NCBI GenBank assembly: GCA_026705925.1
Contig: JAPOZT010000011.1
Coordinates: forward strand, 124,001-188,000
Length of the DNA stretch: 64,000 nucleotides
From: Gemmatimonadota bacterium
Lineage (GTDB): Bacteria > JAAXHH01
Direction: 5' to 3'
In this document: positions 41,512 to 49,493 of the stretch, one piece after another
Layout of the letters: the number at the start of each line of letters is the position of its first letter
Numbering within the stretch: position 1 is the first letter of the stretch
Program-made: the position numbers and the translations under genes
Notes under the pieces: model-generated
Database searches by the model: none
Seen by the model: only the letters and a program-made list of their open reading frames with translations
Told to the model about the DNA's origin: nothing

Positions 41512-42978
41512 TCATCCCTCCAGACTGAGCAGGAAGGGTTCCTCGAAGGCCTGGACCAGCCACTGCATGAAGCGGGCGCCGTCCGCGCCGTCTATGAGCC
41601 GGTGGTCGTAGGAGATCATCAGCGGCAGCATGAGGCGCGGCTGGAACGCGCCATCCACGTAGACCTGTTCCATGCGGCTGCGCGCCAGCCCCAGGATGGC
41701 TACGTCGGGCGCATTAATGATCGGCGCGAAGAAGGTGCCGCCGAACCCGCCCAGGTTCGAGATCGTAAAGGTGTTCCCCTGCATATCGTCCGGCGAGAGC
41801 TTCCTGTCCCGGGCCCGGGCGGCGACTTCGGAAAGTTCGACAGACAACTCGACCATGTTCTTCCGGTCCACGTCCCGGATGACCGGCACGACCAGGCCGC
41901 GGTCCGTATCGACGGCCACGCCCACGTGGTAGTACTTCTTGTGGATGATCTCCTGCCCGGCCATGTCGACGCTGGCGTTGAAGAGGGGAAATCGCTTGAG
42001 CGCCGCGGCCACGATCTTCAGTGCGATGGCCGTCATGGTCAGCTTGCCGCCGGCGGCTTCGGCCGCGGGACCGAACTGCTTGCGCAGGGCTTCCATGTCG
42101 GTGACGTCGGCCTTGTCGGCGTAGGTGACGTGGGGGATGTTCGTCCACGCGGCGGACAGGTGCTCCGCGGCGGCCCGGCGAAGGTTGCTCATGGGCTCGG
42201 TTTCCACCGGACCCCATTTCGCGAAGTCCGGGAGCGTAGCCGGAGCGGATGGCCTGGGACCGGCAGCCCCTTGGCCGGCGCTCAACAGCCTGGAATGGGA
42301 TTTGACGTCTTCGACGGATATGCGGCCGTCGGGACCGGTTCCCGGTACCTGGCCGATGTCGAGTCCGATCTCCCGGGCGAAGCGGCGTACGGAAGGCGCC
42401 GCGGGTACCGGCGCGCCTGAAGTGGAAGTGGCCGCGGGAACGACCGGAGCCGTCGGTAGAGGGGGTGCATCTTCTTGTTCCGATGGACCAGCGTCCGCGG
42501 CAGGTGGCGCGCTGACTCCGTTCTCAGGAGTATCGGCAACTGAGGTTTCCGCGGCAGGCACTTCGGTAGTGGACTCCGAACCATCAGCGGCAGGTCCGTC
42601 GGCGGCAGGCGCTTCGGCCTCCGCCCCTTCTTCCGCTTCTGCTGCGGCGGACTCGCTGGTTGCCTCTCTGGCTGCCTCTCCGTCCGCGTCCCTGCTGGCT
42701 TCCTGCGCCGCGTCCCCGCCGGCTGCCGCACCCTCCCCCGCCCCTTCTTCATACATCAGGACAGGAGCGCCTACCTCGGCCGTCGCGCCGTTCTCCACGA
42801 GGATTTCCGTCACCACTCCGCTGAATCCCGACGGCACCTCGAGGTTGGCCTTGTCGGTCTCGATCTCCAGGACGGGCTGGTTTTCTTCGACTTGATCCCC
42901 GACGGCCACCAGGATACCCACCACGGTGCCCGCGTCGACGTTCTCACCCAGCGCCGGAAGATTAAAAGGCGTCGCCAT
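41512..42978 (-). CDS. aceF: pyruvate dehydrogenase E2, dihydrolipoamide acetyltransferase
   Basis: The 488-residue E2 core of the pyruvate dehydrogenase complex has one lipoyl domain (lipoyl Lys in IETDKANLEVPSG, about residue 44), an Ala/Glu/Pro-rich linker of about 110 residues, a peripheral-subunit-binding domain (VRRFAREIGLDIGQVPGTGPDGRI, quoted in part as GQVPGTGPDGRI), and the acyltransferase core ending SYDHRLIDGADG with the catalytic His. It follows aceE on the same strand by 86 bp. The E3 gene lpd is not in the window. Confidence 0.94.
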   Translation of the reverse strand: MATPFNLPALGENVDAGTVVGILVAVGDQVEENQPVLEIETDKANLEVPSGFSGVVTEILVENGATAEVGAPVLMYEEGAGEGAAAGGDAAQEASRDADGEAAREATSESAAAEAEEGAEAEAPAADGPAADGSESTTEVPAAETSVADTPENGVSAPPAADAGPSEQEDAPPLPTAPVVPAATSTSGAPVPAAPSVRRFAREIGLDIGQVPGTGPDGRISVEDVKSHSRLLSAGQGAAGPRPSAPATLPDFAKWGPVETEPMSNLRRAAAEHLSAAWTNIPHVTYADKADVTDMEALRKQFGPAAEAAGGKLTMTAIALKIVAAALKRFPLFNASVDMAGQEIIHKKYYHVGVAVDTDRGLVVPVIRDVDRKNMVELSVELSEVAARARDRKLSPDDMQGNTFTISNLGGFGGTFFAPIINAPDVAILGLARSRMEQVYVDGAFQPRLMLPLMISYDHRLIDGADGARFMQWLVQAFEEPFLLSLEG

Positions 42979-43001
42979 GTTTCTTGCTTCTCCCTGCCAT
43001 T

Positions 43002-43135
43002 AGCATGAGCGGATTCGGCTAGTAGGCGCCGGTTTCCGGGTCGGACTTCGCCGGCTTCAGCCTGCTACAGCATGAGCGGATTCGGCTTGTCGGCGTCGAT
43101 CTCCAAGTCGGCCATCGCCTGCTTCAGCTTGGAAG
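43002..43135 (-). repeat. degenerate duplicate of the aceE 3' end
   Basis: agcatgagcggattcggct occurs perfectly at 43069-43087 (last aceE codons) and at 43002-43020 in the gap. The flanking 45 bp also align without gaps (roughly three quarters identical), so about 67 bp, or the last 20 codons, were copied downstream and then decayed. Confidence 0.85.
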
Positions 43136-45737
43136 CCGGCAGTTTGCCGTCGCGCATCAGGCCGTAGAGCGCGGACAGCGCGATATAGCGGGCGTCCACC
43201 TCGAAGAAATCCCGCAGGGCGGCGCGGCTGTCGCTGCGTCCGAAGCCATCGGCCCCGAGCGTGATCAGGTGGCCCGGAAACCAGGCGGACACCGTGTCCG
43301 GCAGCGCTTTCACGTAGTCGCAGGCCGCCACGTAGGGGCCCGGCACGTCGGCCACGCAGGAGGTCACGTAGGGTACGCGCGGCGTTTCCTCCGGATGCAT
43401 GATGTTCCACCGCTCCACGTCCACCGCCTCGTTGTGCAGCGCCTTGTAGCTCGTGATGCTCCAGACGTCCGCAGCCACGCCGTATTGTTCCTCCAGGATC
43501 CGGCCGGCCTTGAGCACCTCGTTCAGGATGGCGCCGCTCCCGAAGAGCTGGACGCGCAGATCGCCGTCTTCTTTCTCCGACTTGCGGAACAGGTACATCC
43601 CCTTGAGGATACCCTCCCGGGTCGCCTCGGGATCGCCGGGCATGGGCGGCATGGCGTAGTTCTCGTTGTGCACGGTCAGGTAGTAGAACACGTCCTCCTG
43701 ATCCTCGTACATGCGCCGGATGCCTTCTTCGATGATCACCGCCAGTTCGTAGCCGTAGGCGGGGTCGTAGGCCAGCAGGTTCGGCACCGGGTAGGCCAGC
43801 AGGTGGCTGTTGCCGTCCTGGTGCTGGAGCCCTTCGCCCGCCAGCGTGGTCCGCCCCGACGTGGCGCCGACCAGGAAGCCCTTGCATTTCATGTCGCCCG
43901 CGGACCACACCAGATCCCCGACGCGCTGCAGGCCGAACATGGAATAGTAGATGAAGAAGGGGATGGTGTTGATGTCGTAGGTGGCGTAGGCCGTACCGGC
44001 GGCAATGAAGGACGACATGGCGCCCGCTTCCGAAATGCCCTCTTCCAGCAACTGGCCGTCTTTCGATTCGCGGTAGTACAGGAGCGTTTCGCTGTCCACC
44101 GGGTCGTAGAGCTGCCCCACCGGGGAGTAGATACCGGACTGCCGGAACAGGGCCTCCATGCCGAAGGTCCGGGCCTCGTCGGGGACGATGGGCACGATCA
44201 GGTTGCCGATTTCCTTGTCGCGCATCAGGTCCGACAGGATGTTGACGAAGGCCATGGTCGTCGACACCTGCCGGTCGGTCCCCTCGTAGTACTTGCGGTA
44301 CTTGTCCTGCTCCGGCGCGTGCAGCGGCGTGAAGGTCGTCCGCCGGGAGGGCACGTAGCCGCCGAGGGCCCTGCGCCGCTCGTGCAGATACTGGATCTCT
44401 TCGCTGTCCTCGGGCGGCTTGTAGAAGGGCACTTCGGCCACGTCTTCATCAGAAATCGGGATCCGGAACCGGTCCCGGAAGGCCAGCAGGTCGCTGTCCT
44501 CCATCTTCTTGATCTGGTGGGTGCTGTTGGCCCCCTGCCCGCTGTCGCCCATTCCGTATCCCTTGATCGTCTTCATCAGGATGACCGTCGGTGAACCCTC
44601 GTTCTCCACGGCGGCCTTGTAGGCGTGGTAGACCTTGAGTGGATCGTGGCCGCCCCGCCGCAGGTGCTGCAGCTGTGAATCGGAGAGGTGTTCCACCATC
44701 TTTTTCAGGTCCGGATGGACGCCGAAGAACTTGTTCCGGATGTATTCGCCGGACGCCATGCTGTACTTCTGGTACTGGCCGTCCACCGTCTCGTGCATGC
44801 GGTTCACGAGGAGACCGTCGCCGTCCTTTTCCAGGAGAGGGTCCCAGTCGCTGCCCCAGATGCACTTGATCACGTTCCATCCCGCACCCCGGAAGATGGC
44901 CTCGAGTTCCTGGATGATCTTGTGGTTGCCACGGACGGGGCCGTCGAGCCGCTGCAGGTTGCAGTTGATCACGAAGATGAGGTTGTCGAGGTTTTCGACG
45001 ACCGGCACGGTGATGGCGCCGAGGGACTCGGGCTCGTCCATCTCCCCGTCGCCCATCATGACCCACACCTTGGAATCGCTCGGTTTCTTGATCCCCCGGT
45101 TCTCCAGGTATTTCATGAAACGGGCCTGGTAGATGCCGGTGATGGCTCCGAGGCCCATGGACACCGTGGGGAATTCCCAGAAGTCCGGCATCAGCCAGGG
45201 GTGGGGATAGGACGACAGGCCGGGCGTATTCACCTCGTGGCGGAAGTTTTTGAGCTGCTCTTCGGAGACGCGGCCTTCCAGGTAGGCCCGCGCGTAGATG
45301 CCGGGCGCTGCGTGGCCCTGGACGAAGAGGAGGTCGCCCTCGTGGCTTCCGTTCCGGTTGCGGAAGAAATGGTTGAACCCCACCTCGTAGAGCGTCGCGG
45401 ACGATGCGTAGGTGGAGATGTGCCCGCCTATGGAGGCGTCGGCCCGGTTGGCCCGGACCACCATGGCGAGCGCGTTCCAGCGCACGATGTTCTTGATGCG
45501 CCGTTCCAGGTCGCGGTCACCGGGATAGGGTTCCTGCAGTTCGACGGGAAAGGTGTTGACGTAGGGTGTGTTGGCGGAGAAGGGCAGGCGGACGCCGGAC
45601 TCGGCGGCCCGGGACTCCAGCGCCGCGAGGATGCGGCGGGTCCGCTCCGGGTCGCCCTGCGAAATGACGTACTCAATCGATTCGAGCCATTCGTGAAGTT
45701 CCAGCGATGCTACATCGGGTTCCACGTCCGTTGTCAT
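43065..45737 (-). CDS. aceE: pyruvate dehydrogenase E1, homodimeric type
   Basis: The 890-residue thiamine-diphosphate enzyme of the AceE type decarboxylates pyruvate and acetylates E2. Recognisable parts: GHISTYASSATLYEVGFNHFF (GHISTYASSATLYEVGFNHF), the ThDP motif MGDGEMDEPESLGAI...NLDNLIFVINCNLQRLDGP (GDGEMDEPES and INCNLQRLDGPV), and IPFFIYYSMFGLQRVGDLVW. ATG at 45737 is preferred; TTG at 45740 is directly before it. A strong promoter with a palindromic operator candidate lies upstream. It is followed by aceF. Confidence 0.95.
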   Translation of the reverse strand: MTTDVEPDVASLELHEWLESIEYVISQGDPERTRRILAALESRAAESGVRLPFSANTPYVNTFPVELQEPYPGDRDLERRIKNIVRWNALAMVVRANRADASIGGHISTYASSATLYEVGFNHFFRNRNGSHEGDLLFVQGHAAPGIYARAYLEGRVSEEQLKNFRHEVNTPGLSSYPHPWLMPDFWEFPTVSMGLGAITGIYQARFMKYLENRGIKKPSDSKVWVMMGDGEMDEPESLGAITVPVVENLDNLIFVINCNLQRLDGPVRGNHKIIQELEAIFRGAGWNVIKCIWGSDWDPLLEKDGDGLLVNRMHETVDGQYQKYSMASGEYIRNKFFGVHPDLKKMVEHLSDSQLQHLRRGGHDPLKVYHAYKAAVENEGSPTVILMKTIKGYGMGDSGQGANSTHQIKKMEDSDLLAFRDRFRIPISDEDVAEVPFYKPPEDSEEIQYLHERRRALGGYVPSRRTTFTPLHAPEQDKYRKYYEGTDRQVSTTMAFVNILSDLMRDKEIGNLIVPIVPDEARTFGMEALFRQSGIYSPVGQLYDPVDSETLLYYRESKDGQLLEEGISEAGAMSSFIAAGTAYATYDINTIPFFIYYSMFGLQRVGDLVWSAGDMKCKGFLVGATSGRTTLAGEGLQHQDGNSHLLAYPVPNLLAYDPAYGYELAVIIEEGIRRMYEDQEDVFYYLTVHNENYAMPPMPGDPEATREGILKGMYLFRKSEKEDGDLRVQLFGSGAILNEVLKAGRILEEQYGVAADVWSITSYKALHNEAVDVERWNIMHPEETPRVPYVTSCVADVPGPYVAACDYVKALPDTVSAWFPGHLITLGADGFGRSDSRAALRDFFEVDARYIALSALYGLMRDGKLPASKLKQAMADLEIDADKPNPLML

Positions 45738-45802
45738 CAAGCTTCCCCGGGGTATTCTGCGCGCCTGTCGCGAGCCTTTTATTCATTCGAAAACAACGAC
45801 AC

Positions 45803-45832
45803 AAAATAGGGGCGTGGCGCCCCTTCTGTCAA
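45803..45832 (-). promoter_or_regulatory. aceEF promoter with palindromic operator in the spacer
   Basis: On the minus strand: -35 TTGACA (45832-45827), -10 TATTTT (45808-45803, 18-bp spacer; CTATTT gives 17). The spacer holds a perfect palindrome AGGGGCG-TGG-CGCCCCT (plus-strand 45808-45824). This is the position of operators bound by repressors or spacer-distorting activators. It lies 66 bp before the aceE start. Confidence 0.75.
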
Positions 45833-45993
45833 TCATTATATTGGTTTGCGGGCGCGTCCCGGACCCCTTCCGCAAGCGTGTCCGGGATACCCCCGGAGCG
45901 GTGCCCGAGATGCTTCGGAAGTGCTGCCCGGAATACCCCTGCAGCGACGCACAAACACGCTTGAAACCCTGTTTCCGATCAAGGGAGGTTGGC

Positions 45994-46902
45994 ATGAAAA
46001 GCGACGGTCGACAAGGCTGGCACGGCATATTCACCATTCCGCAGACGCCCTTTACCGACGATGGCGCGCTGGACGAGGAGGGACTGCGCAGGCAGATCGA
46101 TTTCTGCGTGGATACGGGCACCCACGGCATCGTCTATCCCGTCATGGTGAGCGAGTTCTGGCTGCTCTCGGACGACGAGCGAAAACGGGTCGTGGACGTG
46201 GCCGTGGAACAGGTGGACGGGCGCATCCCCATGATCGCGGGCGTGGCCGGGGTGAGTACCGAGGTCGCCGTGATGTTCAGCCGCCACGCGCGCGAGGCCG
46301 GCGCCGACGGCGCCATCGCCCTGCCGCCCTACGTGCTCAAGCCCGGGCTGGACGGCCTGGTCGACTACTACCGCCGGGTCGCGGAAGCCATGGGGAAACC
46401 CGTTTTCATCCAGAACTTCGATCCGCCGCTGGGTTCCAGCCTCCCACCGGCCGTCATCCGTGAGTTGCTGCTGGACATTCCGCAAGTGAAGTACATCAAG
46501 GAAGAGATGATGCCGCCGGGCCATTCGGTAACGGCGCTGCTGGAGACCTGTGGGGACGAGTTGCACGGTGTCTTCACCGGATTCGGCGGACGCTGGTTCA
46601 TCGACGAGCTGAACCGCGGCGCGAGCGGCACCATGCCGGCCTGCGAGTTCACCGACGTGCTGGTCCGCCTCTACGAGCGCTACCGGTCCGGCGACGTGGA
46701 AGGCGCGCGGGAGATTCACACCCGGCTATTACCGCTCATCAATATCGAAAGCCTGCAAGGCGTGATCTTCTGCAAGGAGATTCTGAAACGGCGGGGCCTG
46801 ATCGCGTCGACCTGCACGCGGGCGCCGGGCAGGCTGGACCGGCACGACCTCGCCGAGATCGACCGGCTCTTGCGGGACGTCGAGCCATTGTATATACGCT
46901 AA
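45994..46902 (+). CDS. DapA-superfamily class I aldolase/lyase
   Basis: The 302-residue beta/alpha barrel of the dihydrodipicolinate synthase/N-acetylneuraminate lyase superfamily has GIFTIPQTPFTDDGALDEEGLRRQI (TPFTDDGALDEEGLR) at the start and a Schiff-base Lys in VKYIKEEMMPPG. The Tyr that DapA uses (YNxP) is replaced: FIQNFDPP; the GTTGE loop reads GTHGIVYPVMVSE. It is therefore not DapA itself but an aldolase of unknown substrate. ATG at 45994 follows AAGGGAGG. Divergent from aceE and convergent with the next gene. Confidence 0.85.
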   Translation: MKSDGRQGWHGIFTIPQTPFTDDGALDEEGLRRQIDFCVDTGTHGIVYPVMVSEFWLLSDDERKRVVDVAVEQVDGRIPMIAGVAGVSTEVAVMFSRHAREAGADGAIALPPYVLKPGLDGLVDYYRRVAEAMGKPVFIQNFDPPLGSSLPPAVIRELLLDIPQVKYIKEEMMPPGHSVTALLETCGDELHGVFTGFGGRWFIDELNRGASGTMPACEFTDVLVRLYERYRSGDVEGAREIHTRLLPLINIESLQGVIFCKEILKRRGLIASTCTRAPGRLDRHDLAEIDRLLRDVEPLYIR

Positions 46903-46938
46903 ATGTAAACACTGACCGCAGTCGGCCACAGCGCAAGG

Positions 46939-48927
46939 CTACGTCCATTCATGCAGAGAGTGTCCCTGCCCCGGGAACCAGATCCAGTCCACGACGAACC
47001 CGAGAAAAACCCCCGTAGTGTACCCCACGAGCACGCCCCAGGCAAAGGGCTGGGCCCGGCGGTAGAACGTCACCCCGCCGATCCGCAGCAACAGCATCTT
47101 GATCAGCCAGGCCAGGAACAGCGAGAACATGAGGAGCCGGGTCACGTCGGCGAAGGCCACGGTGAACCCCACCGGTGCGAGGGGCCAGCCGGGAAACCGG
47201 TAGGACAGGGCCGTCATGACGAGCATGGCGACGCCGCCGAGGGCCATGAAGAGGAACTCGGGCGGCTGCAGCTGGTCAGCATTCCGTATCCACCGTACGA
47301 TGTCGTCGTAGTACGACTCGTTGATTTTGCCGCCGAAGGCGTCACGCTCGCCGAAGTTGTACGCGCCGACGGTCGTATTGCCGATGTAGACCGTGTACAG
47401 GACGGACGTCAGCAGGCTGATGACGAAGGTGGCGATCATGAGGGCGAGGATCCCCCGCTTGTCCTGCCGCAGGTCGGACATCACCTTGTCGGACTGGGCG
47501 ATGGTGCCGATGCCCATGCCCCGCCAGTTCCGGGCGTAGGCGGATCCCAGGCCGAGGGTGGTCAGGCTCTGGGGGTCGATGTTCCCCGATCCCAGGGTCA
47601 GGATCGTAAAATGGTGGGCATTGACCGGCAGGTCCAGGAAGGCCAGGCCCGTCTGGGCGATGATCCGCGCCGTGCCCAGGTACAGGACGAAGAGGAAGAA
47701 CAGATATACGGGCACCACATGCCACGAAAGGCCCGATCCTACCAGCCAGGCCACCAGGTACACCACGCTGCCCGCCAGTCCGAGCACGGCCACGCGGTAG
47801 GACATTAGCTCTGTAGGCCCTTGCTCACCGCCGCGCAGGGCCCGCTTAAAAACGTCGGCGATCTGCTCGCGGGCCGTCCACAGGTGCCAGATGACGAATA
47901 CGATGAACCCGCCGAAGAACTGAGCCTTCACCACGGCGTTTACGCCTATCGGGCTGCCGGAATACTGGAGTCCGACGCGGTCGAGCAGGCCACCTTCCAA
48001 TACGCCGAACAGGGCGAAGAACCACAGGCTGAAGGTAATCTCGAGCGGCGCCAGGAAGGCGAAGCACAGGGCATATATGTTGACGCTGACCCGAATGGCA
48101 GTGAAGCCCTCCAGGAAGTTAAGGTTAGTGTGGTAGAGCGCTCCGATGGGTATGGGCGAAATAGCGCCCCAGAACGCAGAGATGTTCCAAATCATCAGGG
48201 CCAGCGTGACGCCGAAGCCCACCTGGAACATGCGGTCGTACACGAAACCGGGGAACGTCCGTTCCGTCCGGTCGTCGTGGCGGATCAGGTCGACGGCCAT
48301 CCGGACGAGCGGAAAGGACAGTCTTTCGTGGGCCACCCACGTCCTCCGCATGATGGTGGACATGCAGGCGCCCATGAAGAAGAGCATCACGAAGAAGGTC
48401 AGCCACCAGAAGAGGGGCGGCAGCCAGGGTCCCCAGATGACGTCGCCGGCCCCTTCCGGGATCCCTTCGTAGAACCACACCAGCGTATTACCCTGGCCGC
48501 TCACCAGCAGCCAGTCGGGCAGGTACTCGAAAAAGGTGACCGCCCACTGATTCTCGGGGCGCGCGAAATAGTACGGCGTCGCGATGACCCCCATGAGATA
48601 GGCGACCAGGACCTTGCCCGGCACGAGGGAGGAAACGAACATCATCACGAAGACCAGGGCCAGTTCGTTTCCGGTCAGCACCCAGGTCGGCCGCCACGTG
48701 CGCAGGGCGGGGTTGACGATGAAGAGCAGGAAGAAGAAAGGTATGAGGACCGAGATCGGCAGGTGCCCTACCGTCATGCGGGAGGACTGCAGGATGAAGG
48801 AGCCGAAGGGCACCCAGATGTTGATCAGGACCGCGAGGGCTAGCCCCAGGACGACGGCGCGGCGGGATATGCCGGCCGATCGCAGTATGCCGGGCCGCGG
48901 TATACCGATTCGCGTAAGGGATGTCAT
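46939..48927 (-). CDS. large polytopic membrane protein, DUF6785/DUF6784-like
   Basis: The 662-residue inner-membrane protein has about a dozen hydrophobic segments. ATG at 48927 gives MTSLTRIGIPRPG followed by a basic patch and the first TM; an earlier start would add 33 residues. Conserved-looking loops include NQWAVTFFEYLPDWLL, RRTWVAHERLSFPLVRMAVDLI and SDLRQDKRGILALM. The arrangement resembles the DUF6785-DUF6784 pair seen in uncultured Latescibacteria/Planctomycetes-like genomes, recalled not searched. It may be a transporter; substrate unknown. Convergent with the DapA-like gene, 36 bp apart. Confidence 0.75.
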   Translation of the reverse strand: MTSLTRIGIPRPGILRSAGISRRAVVLGLALAVLINIWVPFGSFILQSSRMTVGHLPISVLIPFFFLLFIVNPALRTWRPTWVLTGNELALVFVMMFVSSLVPGKVLVAYLMGVIATPYYFARPENQWAVTFFEYLPDWLLVSGQGNTLVWFYEGIPEGAGDVIWGPWLPPLFWWLTFFVMLFFMGACMSTIMRRTWVAHERLSFPLVRMAVDLIRHDDRTERTFPGFVYDRMFQVGFGVTLALMIWNISAFWGAISPIPIGALYHTNLNFLEGFTAIRVSVNIYALCFAFLAPLEITFSLWFFALFGVLEGGLLDRVGLQYSGSPIGVNAVVKAQFFGGFIVFVIWHLWTAREQIADVFKRALRGGEQGPTELMSYRVAVLGLAGSVVYLVAWLVGSGLSWHVVPVYLFFLFVLYLGTARIIAQTGLAFLDLPVNAHHFTILTLGSGNIDPQSLTTLGLGSAYARNWRGMGIGTIAQSDKVMSDLRQDKRGILALMIATFVISLLTSVLYTVYIGNTTVGAYNFGERDAFGGKINESYYDDIVRWIRNADQLQPPEFLFMALGGVAMLVMTALSYRFPGWPLAPVGFTVAFADVTRLLMFSLFLAWLIKMLLLRIGGVTFYRRAQPFAWGVLVGYTTGVFLGFVVDWIWFPGQGHSLHEWT

Positions 48928-49153
48928 GATTCGGTGCGCCGAAACAGGAAAACAGGTTTTAGAGGGGGAAAAAGATCTGGATACTGTACGCCAATCAATA
49001 TATCCGGTCTCCGTCAGGTGGCACAACCCTAGTTTTAAACGGCGCGTAACCCCGCTTCAACCCCAAGGTCGTGCGCATACCGTGCACGCCTCGCGTGTCG
49101 TGCGCGCCCACGTGTCGTAAGCGCTTGTTGTGTACGTTGCGCGCGCTTCCGGC

Positions 49154-49183
49154 AAACTCGGGAACTCGAAACTCGGGAACTCG
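49154..49183 (+). repeat. 15-bp perfect tandem duplication
   Basis: aaactcgggaactcg occurs twice in tandem, with further partial units of actcggga on the right, just upstream of the promoter. Confidence 0.9.
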
Positions 49184-49206
49184 GGATCGGGCCGTCAGGT
49201 TTTTGC

Positions 49207-49235
49207 TTGAACCGTCGTATCATCTTTTTTATATT
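49207..49235 (+). promoter_or_regulatory. sigma70-type promoter for the FtsX fusion gene
   Basis: TTGAAC (49207-49212), 17-bp spacer, TATATT (49230-49235), with an AT-rich spacer. The implied 5' leader is about 250 nt. Confidence 0.7.
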
Positions 49236-49493
49236 GCTTTGTTAAAGTATGCGACAACTCACTACGCTCGGGATGAATGCGACTGGAAGGGCCTCTCGGC
49301 AGTCCCGGGCATACCAATGTTCCCCGGCAATGACTGACGCGGAGGCGGCGGTTCTGCGCGGCTTCCAGCGTACGAAACCACCGCTTCCGCATTCGGACTG
49401 CGGCAGCGGCGACAGGACTGCGGCGCGGCATGACTGCGCGACAGAACTGCGCGGCACCAGGCCTGCGCGGTCGCTTATCAGGGATAAACGCAT

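Larger units (their letters stand above)
48928..49493. other. 566-bp intergenic region without a gene
   Basis: Divergent region between the polytopic protein and the FtsX fusion gene. It contains a 15-bp tandem repeat (49154-49183), a strong plus-strand promoter (49207-49235) and a leader of about 250 bp with no supportable gene. Confidence 0.7.

Noticed and set aside
43269-44594. A 441-codon plus-strand frame within aceE
   Set aside because: Shadow of a long conserved gene on the other strand; no motifs and no ribosome binding site.
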